A stretch of 34,413 nucleotides of DNA from an uncultured Victivallales bacterium (GTDB lineage: Bacteria > Verrucomicrobiota > Lentisphaeria > Oligosphaerales > JAFGRS01): positions 1-34,413 of the forward strand of contig CAILUI010000190.1 of NCBI GenBank assembly GCA_903837355.1, read 5' to 3'. Positions within the stretch are counted from its first letter, which is position 1. Each line of letters starts with the position of its first letter. The position numbers and the translations under genes are program-made. The notes beneath the pieces were generated by a model. That model had not been told where the DNA came from and searched no databases. It saw nothing but the letters and a program-made list of their open reading frames with translations. Below, piece by piece: positions 1-7,981 of the stretch.

Positions 1-345
1 CCGCCACCGCAGGAGGTCAGTACGCGCGGGTGCCCTCACCCGCGACCGCGTGGGGGCACGCGGCGGTACGGTTCCGACCGGTGGGGATGCGGTGGGCCTC
101 CACCGCGCGCCCGGGGCCGGGCGCCTCTCGTGCGCCTCCGAGCGCGTTTGCGTCGTCCAGCCAGGCTCGACTCTGGTACCGATTCCGCCCCCGCCCCCGA
201 TTTCAGCACAGCTTCTGAAGCGACCGTGAAGAACCTGTGAAAAGGGCGCCGGAGCGCCGGCACCGACCTCGCGAAGTACGCCGCACGTCTTACCTTTGGC
301 CTGCTGGTGAGCTAGTGTCCGTCGGCGAAGGGGTCACAGGGTGGC
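1..345. other. Intergenic or window-edge region, no gene recognised
   Basis: No convincing coding region is seen here. The short open frames have no signal peptide, family motif or credible ribosome binding site. The stretch precedes the first lipoprotein gene and presumably carries its promoter, but no clear -35/-10 pair stands out in this GC-rich DNA. I looked for metal or cofactor riboswitch landmarks because a ModA-like gene follows, and recognised none. Confidence 0.5.
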
Positions 346-888
346 ATGATGTGCACTCCACAACAGCGCAGTGTTGGTTGTCGGGCCGCGGCCGTGAGCG
401 TGGCCTTGGGTCTGCTGATTGGCCTGGTCTCGTGCGGCCGCAGCGGCTCGGCGGACGGCAGTTCGCGTCTGGCGGCGTATGTCGGCAAGACCATGGGCGA
501 CGCGGGCGCTCCGATTGCCGTTGAGGCCATTCTGCCGGTCAACAACGGTTGCCAGGACGCCCTCGGCGTCTACCTCGCGCAGATCACCGCGCAGAACCCC
601 ACGGTGTTCCGGCTCCGCATCCTTGACATGAAGAGCCCCGAGGGTCGGGCGCTGATGGCTGCCAAGGGCATCAAGTGTGCCGCGGTGCTGGTGCAGGGAA
701 CCACCCAGTTCGACCTCGGTGCCGAGGCTGGCAAGATCCTGCTCGAGGGCCCCATGGATCCGCTGGATCTGTACCGCGTCCTGTGCTTCCAGCTCAAGAC
801 GACAGCAGCCAGCGCCCTGGTTCTGCCGGAACCGCCTGACGATTGCAGCGCGCCGCGTGCTGAAGAGCGCAGGAAGGCAGGCTTCTGA
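346..888 (+). CDS. Lipoprotein with probable thioredoxin-like fold, first of a pair
   Basis: This is a 180-residue predicted lipoprotein. It has a hydrophobic stretch at residues 13-29 and a lipobox ending in LVSC, with Cys30 as the likely lipidated residue. The mature part carries Cys69 (NNGCQ) and Cys111 (GIKCA) in an alternating strand/helix pattern. It aligns by eye along most of its length with the lipoprotein at 3127-3612: a GAPIAV segment matches NAPVKV, and GIKCAAVLVQG matches GLSCAGITING. The G-x-x-C-A segment sits where thioredoxin folds have their cis-proline loop, so that fold is an inference. Two ATGs (346 and 349) are possible starts. The gene ends 2 bp before the permease gene and so probably shares its operon. 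The exact function is unknown; a redox or metal-handling periplasmic partner of the permease is the natural guess. Confidence 0.8.
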   Translation: MMCTPQQRSVGCRAAAVSVALGLLIGLVSCGRSGSADGSSRLAAYVGKTMGDAGAPIAVEAILPVNNGCQDALGVYLAQITAQNPTVFRLRILDMKSPEGRALMAAKGIKCAAVLVQGTTQFDLGAEAGKILLEGPMDPLDLYRVLCFQLKTTAASALVLPEPPDDCSAPRAEERRKAGF

Positions 889-890
889 GC

Positions 891-2321
891 GTGCGCATCC
901 TCCTCAGCTTTCTCCTGGTCATGGTTCTCTGCCTGGGCGCTCAGGCGGCCGAGCGGCAGAGTCTGGCGGTTCGCGGCAGCGTCGTCAAAGCCGGCAGTAG
1001 TCGCCCGGTGACCGAGGGCACGGTCGAGCTGCGCTGGCCGGGACACGAAGACCGGCTCAAGCCGGTCACGGCCCCCTTGCGCGAGGATGGGAGCTACCTG
1101 CTCGAAGCGAGCTTCGAAGCGGGGACGATTCCGGTCCAGGAACTCACCGTCACGGCGTCGGGTCGCGCCTGCGAGCTCCAGGAGAAGCCCCTGCCGCCGG
1201 GTGCAGCCGCAGCCGCCGGGGCGATGCACGTTGTTGATTTCGGGCTGAAATCAGCGACCCTCAACGGCATCCTCGACATCTTCCACTGCTGCATCCTCAC
1301 CTGGGGGATTCTGACCGTGATGCTGCCTGCCTTCCTGCTGGGGGCCGCGATCACGGCGTTTGTGCCGAGCCAGACCGTGATGAATCTGCTCGGTCCCGGT
1401 GCGCCGCGACTCAAGGCCTACGGCGCCGCGATCGGCTCCGGCATGGTGCTGTCTCTGTGCTCCTGCAATGTCGTACCTCTGTTTGCGGGGATCTGGCGGC
1501 GGGGTGCGGGGACCGGTCCAGCGTTCGCTTTCCTCTTCGCTGGTCCGGCGGTCAACCCGGTGGCGATCATCTTCACCTGCCAGGTGATCGGCGTGCCCAT
1601 GGGCGTGTTCAGGACGTTGGCCGTGGGGGTGCTCGCGGTGGTCGTTGGGGTGATCATGGCCCGCGTTTTCGGTGACGTGCCCAAGGACCGGCCGACCAGC
1701 GCCCCGCTGCCGACCCTCTCCCTCGGTCCGAGCCCGCGGGTGACCGCGGTGCTGGTGGGGCTGCTGCTCTACCTGCTCGTGGTCGGGGCCTTCACCCTGC
1801 CGTTGGGCTGGCGCCTGCTGACCACGTTGCCCGCGGCGCTGGCCATTATCCTGGTGTCGGCGACCTGTCTGGGGCGCGACAATGCGCTGTCCTGGCTCAA
1901 GGAGACCTGGCAGTTGGTGCGGCTGGTGGTGCCGATCCTCCTGCCGGCCGTCCTGATCATCGGCCTGCTTGCCCTCTATACGCCCCTGACCGTCACCCGC
2001 TGGATGAGCGGCAACAACGGCTTCGGAGCGACGCTTGCCGCGGCTGTGTTCGGGGCCCTGATGTACTTCCCGATCCTGACCGAGGTCGCTTTCGCGAAAG
2101 CCATGCTGAAGGTCATGGGGATGGGCGTCGGGCCGGCCATGGCGCTGCTGCTCACGGCGCCTGGACTGAGCCTGCCCGGCATGATCATCGTCTGGCGCGA
2201 GATCGGCTGGAAACGGCTGGCAGTGTACGTGATTAGCCTGACGCTCATGGCGACGCTCGCCGGGGTGTTCTTCGGCTCGGAATGGGGGACCTACATATGC
2301 AGTTGCGCCTTCGGAAAGTAA
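891..2321 (+). CDS. DUF318/ArsP-type permease with extracytoplasmic N-terminal domain
   Basis: This is a 476-residue membrane protein starting at GTG. The C-terminal two thirds match the predicted permease family PF03773 (DUF318, which includes the organoarsenical exporter ArsP). Family-like motifs are CSCNVVPLFAGI near residue 190, FLFAGPAVNPVAI near 215, and a second-half counterpart (YFPILTEVAFAKA, then TAPGLSLPGMIIVWRE). Many hydrophobic segments run from about residue 125 to 470. Unusually, residues 1-20 look like a signal peptide and residues 25-115 form a polar beta-rich domain of carboxypeptidase-regulatory or Ig-like type (REDGSYLLEASF). Further cysteines lie in HCC (132-134) and in CSC near the C terminus. 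The gene lies 2 bp after the upstream lipoprotein gene and overlaps the 5' region of the next. The substrate cannot be read from sequence; a metal, metalloid or thiol-reactive species is plausible. Confidence 0.85.
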   Translation: MRILLSFLLVMVLCLGAQAAERQSLAVRGSVVKAGSSRPVTEGTVELRWPGHEDRLKPVTAPLREDGSYLLEASFEAGTIPVQELTVTASGRACELQEKPLPPGAAAAAGAMHVVDFGLKSATLNGILDIFHCCILTWGILTVMLPAFLLGAAITAFVPSQTVMNLLGPGAPRLKAYGAAIGSGMVLSLCSCNVVPLFAGIWRRGAGTGPAFAFLFAGPAVNPVAIIFTCQVIGVPMGVFRTLAVGVLAVVVGVIMARVFGDVPKDRPTSAPLPTLSLGPSPRVTAVLVGLLLYLLVVGAFTLPLGWRLLTTLPAALAIILVSATCLGRDNALSWLKETWQLVRLVVPILLPAVLIIGLLALYTPLTVTRWMSGNNGFGATLAAAVFGALMYFPILTEVAFAKAMLKVMGMGVGPAMALLLTAPGLSLPGMIIVWREIGWKRLAVYVISLTLMATLAGVFFGSEWGTYICSCAFGK

Positions 2322-3130
2322 CCCAGCTCGTGGCGGCCGCGGCGCTCCTTATCGGCGGGGGCTGCCGGAAGGCGGAGACGGGCCCTACGGTGCTGACGTT
2401 CTATGCCCCCTGCGGCATGGAGATGCCGTTCATCGAGTTGGAGGCCCTCTTCGAGAAGTCCCATCCCGGGGTGGACGTGAACCTGCTGCTCGACAATGCG
2501 CACATCCTGACGGAGCGTGTCGTGGACAGCGGCGAGCGCCCGGATCTGGTGGCGTCTCCCGGCGGCCATGAGCTGGCCCGACTGGTCAGCGCCGGCCTGA
2601 TCAAGCCGGCTGACCTGCACCCGTTCACCCAACTCGACCTGTGCCTGTTCGTGCCGCGTGCCAACCGGGCCGGAGTGACCTCCATGGCCGACCTGGACAA
2701 AGCCGAGGTCAAGGTGGTGGCAGTCGCCGATCCGGAGAAGACCTCGATTGGTCATTTCACCGTCGAGGCCCTCAAGAAGGCTGGCCTCTGGGAGCGCATT
2801 CAGGCGAAGGTCGTCATCACCGGCGACGCCAGTCAGACCTACAAGCACGTTGCCGGTGAGAAGGCCGATGCCAGCTTTGCCTACCGCTCGTGTCCCCTGA
2901 AGACGGCGCCCGACAAGATTGAGTACTCGCGGGTTCGGGTTATCGGCAGCGTCCCGGCTGAGTTCTACGGCCCCGCCTACGCCACGATTGCGGTCATGGC
3001 GACCAGCGCGCAACGGGCCCTGGCGGACGAGTTTGTTCAGCTCATGTTCTCCAGTCAAGGTCTGCAGATCCTGGCGAAGTATGATATGCCCTGCCTCGAA
3101 CAGGCGGGTGCGGCAAAGGGGGCCCCATGA
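2297..3130 (+). CDS. ModA-like extracytoplasmic substrate-binding protein
   Basis: This is a 277-residue periplasmic binding protein resembling the molybdate/tungstate-binding ModA group: a strand start (TVLTFYAPCG), then FIELEALFEKSHPGVDV, then RPDLVASPGGHELARLVSAGLI. The ATG at 2297 is preferred over 2282 because GGGGGA at 2284-2289 is a good ribosome binding site for it. The N terminus is hydrophobic, followed by GGGC (Cys23), an imperfect lipobox. In place of the usual ModA ligand-loop start there is APCGMEMPF with Cys39. Cys116, Cys199 and Cys266 (DMPCLE) are additional. The start overlaps the end of the permease gene and the stop overlaps the next ATG, so translation is probably coupled. 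No ModB or ModC gene is nearby, so it probably serves the adjacent permease rather than an ABC importer. Classical molybdate binding is doubtful. Confidence 0.8.
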   Translation: MQLRLRKVTQLVAAAALLIGGGCRKAETGPTVLTFYAPCGMEMPFIELEALFEKSHPGVDVNLLLDNAHILTERVVDSGERPDLVASPGGHELARLVSAGLIKPADLHPFTQLDLCLFVPRANRAGVTSMADLDKAEVKVVAVADPEKTSIGHFTVEALKKAGLWERIQAKVVITGDASQTYKHVAGEKADASFAYRSCPLKTAPDKIEYSRVRVIGSVPAEFYGPAYATIAVMATSAQRALADEFVQLMFSSQGLQILAKYDMPCLEQAGAAKGAP

Positions 3131-3612
3131 AGCGCAGCGCGACAGCATTCGGGATGTGGGCATTGGTGGGGACGTTGGCCCTGAGCGGTTGCGGCAAAGG
3201 CGGCCCGCCCACGGCGAAGGCGGCGCTGCCGACGCACGGCTCGGCCGGCACGACGGCCCTGTGCAATTTCAAGGGTGGTCCCGAGAATGCTCCCGTGAAG
3301 GTGGTCGCCTTCTACCCCGGGCGCCACGAGGAGACCCTGGCGGCCGTCAAGAGCCTGTTGCAGAAGTTCCCTGAACAGGTTTCCGTCCAGATCGTCGACT
3401 GGAGCACGAAGGAAGGCATCGAGATCCGCGACCAGGCGGGGCTGTCCTGCGCCGGCATCACCATCAACGGCAAGAACGCGATGGACCTGACGATCGACGG
3501 TAAGAGCGAGAAGGTGATGTTCGTCCGCGGTATGGACGGCGACTGGACCGAACCGCAACTGCTGGCGGCCGTCCAGGCTGAGATCGCTGCCACGGCCAAG
3601 GCGAAGCCCTGA
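3127..3612 (+). CDS. Lipoprotein, probable thioredoxin-like, paralogue of first gene
   Basis: This is a 161-residue predicted lipoprotein with a hydrophobic signal ending in LSGC (Cys22). The mature part reads CNFKGGPENAPVKVVAFYPG at the start of the folded region (Cys46), then alternating helix and strand, then GLSCAGITINGK (Cys108), and ends in an Ala/Lys tail. It resembles the protein at 346-888 in order and spacing of elements. The pattern looks like a thioredoxin or DsbA-type fold without a CxxC active site, which is inference only. Its ATG overlaps the stop of the ModA-like gene (ATGA), so the four genes form one unit. The likely role is a membrane-anchored accessory of the permease. 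Confidence 0.8.
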   Translation: MKRSATAFGMWALVGTLALSGCGKGGPPTAKAALPTHGSAGTTALCNFKGGPENAPVKVVAFYPGRHEETLAAVKSLLQKFPEQVSVQIVDWSTKEGIEIRDQAGLSCAGITINGKNAMDLTIDGKSEKVMFVRGMDGDWTEPQLLAAVQAEIAATAKAKP

Positions 3613-3675
3613 AGCCGACTCGCGTCGACGGTTTGGCTGGAGGCCGTGCTCGCACACGCACTCGCCGGTGACCCG

Positions 3676-4104
3676 ATGACCCCTAAGCCGCCGCCGAAAG
3701 CTCCCGCCGCCGGCCCGCCGTGCGCGGACTGCCCGGCGCTCTGCTGCCGCTACCTGGCGACCGAGATCGATCGGCCGCGCTGTAAACGCGACTACGACGA
3801 TATCCGCTGGTACCTCCTGCATCGGGCCGTCAGCGTCTTTCTGGATGCCGATGGGGCCTGGTTTCTGGCCTTCGAGAGTCCGTGTCGCGAACTGGACGAG
3901 GCGGGCCGGTGCCGGTGTTACGCCACGCGGCCGCGGCTCTGCCGCGCGCACGGCCAGGCGGCCGGCTCCTGCGAGTTCCATGGGCCCCTGCACCGCGTCC
4001 GTTTCAGCACCGCTGAGGAGTTCGAGCACTGGCTCGACGCGCAGGGGCTCGACTGGCGCTACCGCGAGCGGCCGCGTGGGCGCGAGCGAGGGCGCTCCGC
4101 GTGA
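3676..4104 (+). CDS. YkgJ-family cysteine cluster protein
   Basis: This small protein (142 residues from the ATG at 3676) has the CxxCxxxCC signature of the YkgJ / Fe-S-oxidoreductase-like cysteine-cluster family (PF03692). Cysteines at residues 16, 19, 23 and 24 sit in PPCADCPALCC. Later cysteines at 36, 70, 79, 81, 89 and 99 include CRCYATRPRLC, also typical of the family. These residues are thought to bind a metal or Fe-S cluster; the biochemical role of the family is not settled. A GTG at 3646 would extend the protein, but its GGAGG lies only 2 bases upstream, so the ATG with GGTGA before it is preferred. It follows the lipoprotein cassette by 63 bp and may be cotranscribed with it. The C terminus is Arg-rich. 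Confidence 0.8.
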   Translation: MTPKPPPKAPAAGPPCADCPALCCRYLATEIDRPRCKRDYDDIRWYLLHRAVSVFLDADGAWFLAFESPCRELDEAGRCRCYATRPRLCRAHGQAAGSCEFHGPLHRVRFSTAEEFEHWLDAQGLDWRYRERPRGRERGRSA

Positions 4105-4192
4105 GTGGCCGGGCAGCAGGCCGTTCGTCCGCGGGGACTCGTCCATCTCCTGGGCGGCTGTGCCATCGAGTCGGAACGTTGGGGGCGTGGCC

Positions 4193-5710
4193 ATGAAGCA
4201 GCATCTGAGCCGACGGCAGTTCGTTCAGGGGATGGGGGCCGCGGCCGCGTGGGGGGGCATTGGCATGGGTTACCGCACGGTCGCTGCGTCGCCGCCGGCC
4301 AGGCAGGGACAGACCTACCACATCGACCCGGACGGGGGCGACGACGCGAACGACGGCCTGACCCCTTCCCGGCCGCTCAAGACGTACGCCGGCCGCGAGT
4401 TCGGCGGTGGTGACACGGTCCTGTTCAGACGCGGCCGCGTCATCCGCGATGTGCTGCACACGCGCAACGGCGCCGAGGGGGCGCCTATCGTCTACGGCGC
4501 CTACGGCGAGGGTGCGAAGCCGGCCTTTCTGGGGTCCGTGGCGGTGGGTGCCGCGGACCAATGGGTCGAGGAGCGACCGTCGGTCTGGCGTTACGCGGGG
4601 ACGGTGCCGAGTGAGGTCTGCAACCTGGTCTTCAACGACGGTCAGAGCTGCGGCGTTCTGCGCTGGCAGATCGAGGACCTGCGCCAGCCGGGGGAGTGGC
4701 ACTATACGGGCCTGGGCAGGCAGCAGGGAGGTGACCTCCTCTACCTCTACTCGCCGACCAACCCCGGCCGGGCCTACACCGGCATCGAGTGTGTACTGTG
4801 GGGCCAACGGAGGCTTGTCGGCGGCCAGCAGTACGTCGTCCTCGATGGCCTCAGCTTTCGGAACTCGGGCGTCCACGGCTACCAGGAGTCGCAGGCCCGG
4901 CAGATCGTCATCCGCAACTGCGACTTCCGCTTCATCGGCGGCGCCGTCTGGCACCGGGAACGCCGTATCCGTTTTGGCAATGCGATCGAGTTCTGGGACG
5001 GCGCCAGCGACATCTTGGTCGAGGGCTGTGTCTTCGACAATATCTATGACTCCGGGGTGACGCACCAGGGCGGGGAAACGCGCCATATCCCGGAGCGGCT
5101 CCATTTCCGCCATAACCTCTTCACCGACTGCGGCCTGACGGCCTACGAGTGCCGCGAGCCTTCGCGCGAGGTCTATTTCGAGCACAACACCTGCATCAAC
5201 GGCGGCGGCGGCTTTGCCAGGCAAGGGGAGACTCCGCCGCGCCCGTCAGATCCTTACCCGCAGCCGGTAGGTTACCACGTGTGGGTCTGGATGATTGACC
5301 CGCACACCCAGCCTGGGCAGGTCTATGTTCGCCACAACCTCTTCTGCGAGAGCTCTGGCGCGGCAACGTGCCTGATTCTCGACCCCAGCGATGATCGGCG
5401 GCTGGTCCTCGACCATAACGCTTACTGGCAGACGACGGGCAGGCCGCTGATCCATCTGGGCCAGGGGGTGAAGAGCTGGGCCGAGGCGATCGCGGCATGG
5501 CGGACGGCCGGGGGCGGGCTGATCGACTGGGGCGGTCGCCGGTCCTACCTCTTGTCGGAGTTCAGCCACTATCAGACGGAGGCTGGCCAGGATGGGCACA
5601 GCCGGGTCGCCGAGCCACTATTTGTCGATGCGGCCAACGGTGACTACCGGCAGCGCCCCGAGTCGCCCTGTCTAGGGATGGGGGCGCAGGCCAACCGGGG
5701 CGGGATATGA
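4193..5710 (+). CDS. Tat-exported right-handed parallel beta-helix protein
   Basis: This is a 505-residue protein. The open frame extends upstream to 3845, but that part overlaps the YkgJ gene. The ATG at 4193 gives a clean twin-arginine signal (SRRQFVQG followed by an Ala/Gly-rich stretch). The mature part begins QTYHIDPDGGDDANDGLTPS, the usual opening of pectate-lyase-like or glycoside-hydrolase-type right-handed beta-helix proteins. Repeating short strands with Asn and Cys ladders follow (IVIRNCDF, ILVEGCVFDN, LHFRHNLFTDCG, VYFEHNTCING, VYVRHNLF). Such proteins bind or cleave polysaccharides outside the cytoplasm. No catalytic set could be assigned, so the substrate is unknown. The stop overlaps upstream sequence of the next frame, but the next gene has its own ribosome binding site. 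Confidence 0.85.
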   Translation: MKQHLSRRQFVQGMGAAAAWGGIGMGYRTVAASPPARQGQTYHIDPDGGDDANDGLTPSRPLKTYAGREFGGGDTVLFRRGRVIRDVLHTRNGAEGAPIVYGAYGEGAKPAFLGSVAVGAADQWVEERPSVWRYAGTVPSEVCNLVFNDGQSCGVLRWQIEDLRQPGEWHYTGLGRQQGGDLLYLYSPTNPGRAYTGIECVLWGQRRLVGGQQYVVLDGLSFRNSGVHGYQESQARQIVIRNCDFRFIGGAVWHRERRIRFGNAIEFWDGASDILVEGCVFDNIYDSGVTHQGGETRHIPERLHFRHNLFTDCGLTAYECREPSREVYFEHNTCINGGGGFARQGETPPRPSDPYPQPVGYHVWVWMIDPHTQPGQVYVRHNLFCESSGAATCLILDPSDDRRLVLDHNAYWQTTGRPLIHLGQGVKSWAEAIAAWRTAGGGLIDWGGRRSYLLSEFSHYQTEAGQDGHSRVAEPLFVDAANGDYRQRPESPCLGMGAQANRGGI

Positions 5711-5829
5711 GGCCTTACCGGCAATGCACCTCCGCCGTTGCATCACGGCCGGCGGCGCGGTATCCTAATGACGGTCTCCAGCGTGGCAGCGCCCTTCGGC
5801 CCCAGCCGGGGACCGTGGAGGTGAATACC

Positions 5830-6267
5830 ATGTCGGCGACTATCGAGCGTGTGCGTGGGATCATGGCCGGGCAGCACAACATGCATGTGCTGGCCACGGT
5901 CGATGGCGAGGGTAAGCCGCACTGCCGCTGGATGGGGGCGCTGGTTGAGGACCCCACGACCCCCTGGACGTTCTACCTGGCCTGCGGCAAGGCCTCCCGC
6001 AAGATGACGCAGATCGCGGCGAATCCGAATGCGCAGTTGGTCTTCACGGACCAGACCACGTGGGACGTCGCCACGGTGTCGGGTACGGCCGCGGCGGAAA
6101 CGGGCCAGGCGGCACGGCAGTGGCTGTTTGACGCGGTGCCGGCGATGAAGACCTACTACCGTGGCCCTACCGACCCGGCGCTGGGCGTCATCAAGTTCAG
6201 GGCCACCGGCTTGGAAGTGCTGGCCATGAAGGAAAGTCACGAGCCGGTTCGACTCGACCTGCCCTGA
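5830..6267 (+). CDS. Pyridoxamine 5'-phosphate oxidase-fold protein (general stress protein 26-like)
   Basis: This is a 145-residue cytoplasmic protein with the split-barrel flavin-binding fold: HVLATVDGEGKPHCRWMGAL, then FYLACGKASRKMTQIAANPNAQLVF, then TVSGTAAAE. The pattern matches the general-stress-protein-26 / pyridox_oxase group (PF01243-like), which binds FMN, haem, F420 or similar cofactors. The start is well fixed: GGAGGTGA at 5817-5824 lies 5 bases before the ATG at 5830, so the longer frame from 5707 is rejected. The gene is convergent with the next operon, with only 4 bp between the stop codons. The cofactor and substrate cannot be assigned from sequence; a role in PLP synthesis itself is unlikely given the short length. 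Confidence 0.85.
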   Translation: MSATIERVRGIMAGQHNMHVLATVDGEGKPHCRWMGALVEDPTTPWTFYLACGKASRKMTQIAANPNAQLVFTDQTTWDVATVSGTAAAETGQAARQWLFDAVPAMKTYYRGPTDPALGVIKFRATGLEVLAMKESHEPVRLDLP

Positions 6268-6271
6268 GGCC

Positions 6272-7981
6272 CTACTTGGTGCCGATGCAGAAGAGATGGT
6301 CGACGCCGCGCAGGTACAGTCTCCCGCCGGCGATGGCGGGCGTGCCGACCACGGCTTCACCCAGGGCGCATTCGGCCACCGGTGTATAGACCGGTGCGGC
6401 CTGGAAAATGCGCGTCTTGCCTTTGCGGTCGGCCAGGTAGATGCGGCCGGCCGCAGCCACTGGGGAGGAGTAGTACCCCTCGTCCGTCTCCTGGCGCCAG
6501 TGCAGCTTGCCGGTGGCCGCATCGTAGCAACTGATGATCCCGGAGCTGGTGGCGACGAAGAGGAGGCCCTGCACGGCCAGAGGGCTGGCGACATCGGGGA
6601 GCTCCTCTCCGACCTCCCAGGCGACGGTCCCCGCCTGCGGACCGCTGAGTCGGATCGCGGCCAGCGTGACATAGTCGGTGGTCACAAAGGCGAGTCCGTT
6701 ACTGTAGGCGGGCGACGGGCCCACCTCGCCGCCCATGCACTTGCAGGACCAGAGCTTCGCGCCGGTCTCGGCATCGAAGGCCTCGGCGAAGGGCTCGGCA
6801 TTGAGTACGGCGACGACGCTCTGGGCGTCGCGGACCAGGATCGGCGAGGCCCAGGAGGCGCGCACCTCCCGGGTCTGTTCCCAGAGGAGCTTCCCCGAGA
6901 CGGCATCCAGCCCGAGCAGGCGGGCCTTGCCAAAATGGTCGTACTGCACCAGCACCCGGCCACGGTGGAGCTGCAGCGACGACGCGTGGCCGTAAGGGTT
7001 GCTGGGCACCCCAAGGTTGCTGGCCCAGAGCCGGCGCCCGTCGCGGTCGACCACCAGCAGATCGCCGGTGGCGAAGATGGCGGCGACGCGCCGACCATCG
7101 GTCACGGGCGTGGCGGCGGCGAAGCCGGTGTCCTGGCCAACCTCGGGAAGCTTCGCCGGCGAGCCCACGATGTCGGTCGTCGGCGCGGTCCACAGCAGCT
7201 TGCCATCCTTGGCATCGAGGCCGTAGAGTTCGCGGGCCTGATCGTCGGCACCGGTGATGAAGATGCGGTCATTCCAGACAATCGGACTGCTGAAGCCTGG
7301 CCGGGGCAGCTTCTGCTTCCAGAGGATGTTGCGGCTACTGGGACCATCCCAGTCCGTGGGCGCCTCGCCGGTGGTGCTGCCGAGGCCGCCAGTCCCGCGG
7401 AAGGCAGGCCACTGCGTCGGGTCGGCATCGAAGGCCGGCTCCGCGGCCGCGAGGGCGACGTCCTTCCCGGGGGCCTTGGCGTCGTCGCCGACGGTGGTGG
7501 CGGCGCGGCGCGACAGCAGCAGCACGAAGACGCCGGCGGTAATGGCCGCGGCCAGGAGTCCGCGCCGCACCAGCACGCCGGTGGGGTCGGCCTCGCTGGG
7601 AACTTGGCCGGGCCTGGGCGGCCGGCGGGAGAGGCGCAGCAACAGATGGCTGGCGACGAGCGCCATGACCACCGCGCCGGCCAGGATGGCGGCGCCGCGC
7701 TGCTGCATGGCGCGCGCCCGGTAGAAGCTGGAACGCGCCTGCTCGTCCACCTGCCGGAAGGCGCTCTTGAGAGCGTCATCCTGCGCATGGCGGGCGGCGG
7801 CCTGCTTGAGTTCGATCAACGCGATCTGGTTCAGCGGGTCGAGTTCCTGCACCACCGCCCGGCGGGCGGCGATCTCGACGGCGGTGAAGAAGCCCGTGAG
7901 CAGGCAGACGGCGAGCAGGCAGACCAGGAGTTGCCTGGCGGTCTCCTGCCAGGGACCAGGGGTGGGGGCTCGGTTCGGCAT
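6272..7981 (-). CDS. Membrane-anchored PQQ-like beta-propeller protein, last gene of ferredoxin operon
   Basis: This is a 569-residue protein. Membrane segments lie near residues 17-40, 97-116 and 141-157, with a polar helical stretch between the first two. From about residue 190 there is a beta-propeller of PQQ-binding-like repeats: WPAFRGTGGLG opens it, and blades read ELYGLDAKDGKLLW, RLLGLDAVSGKLLWEQ, EAFDAETGAKLWSCK and SCYDAATGKLHWRQ. Such propellers in environmental bacteria are often scaffolds that do not bind PQQ. The ATG at 7981 directly abuts the stop of the upstream NapH-like gene, so it is the sixth and last gene of a coupled operon. Topology suggests the propeller lies outside the cytoplasmic membrane. 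It could be a docking partner or a dehydrogenase-like electron source for the ferredoxins; this is inference. Confidence 0.85.
   Translation of the reverse strand: MPNRAPTPGPWQETARQLLVCLLAVCLLTGFFTAVEIAARRAVVQELDPLNQIALIELKQAAARHAQDDALKSAFRQVDEQARSSFYRARAMQQRGAAILAGAVVMALVASHLLLRLSRRPPRPGQVPSEADPTGVLVRRGLLAAAITAGVFVLLLSRRAATTVGDDAKAPGKDVALAAAEPAFDADPTQWPAFRGTGGLGSTTGEAPTDWDGPSSRNILWKQKLPRPGFSSPIVWNDRIFITGADDQARELYGLDAKDGKLLWTAPTTDIVGSPAKLPEVGQDTGFAAATPVTDGRRVAAIFATGDLLVVDRDGRRLWASNLGVPSNPYGHASSLQLHRGRVLVQYDHFGKARLLGLDAVSGKLLWEQTREVRASWASPILVRDAQSVVAVLNAEPFAEAFDAETGAKLWSCKCMGGEVGPSPAYSNGLAFVTTDYVTLAAIRLSGPQAGTVAWEVGEELPDVASPLAVQGLLFVATSSGIISCYDAATGKLHWRQETDEGYYSSPVAAAGRIYLADRKGKTRIFQAAPVYTPVAECALGEAVVGTPAIAGGRLYLRGVDHLFCIGTK

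Noticed and set aside
1..345. Molybdenum-cofactor or other riboswitch ahead of the ModA-like cassette
   Set aside because: No recognisable conserved core or pairing pattern was found by eye in this stretch.
3845..4192. N-terminal extension of the beta-helix protein frame
   Set aside because: It overlaps the YkgJ gene and would place the twin-arginine signal internally; the ATG at 4193 explains the signal.
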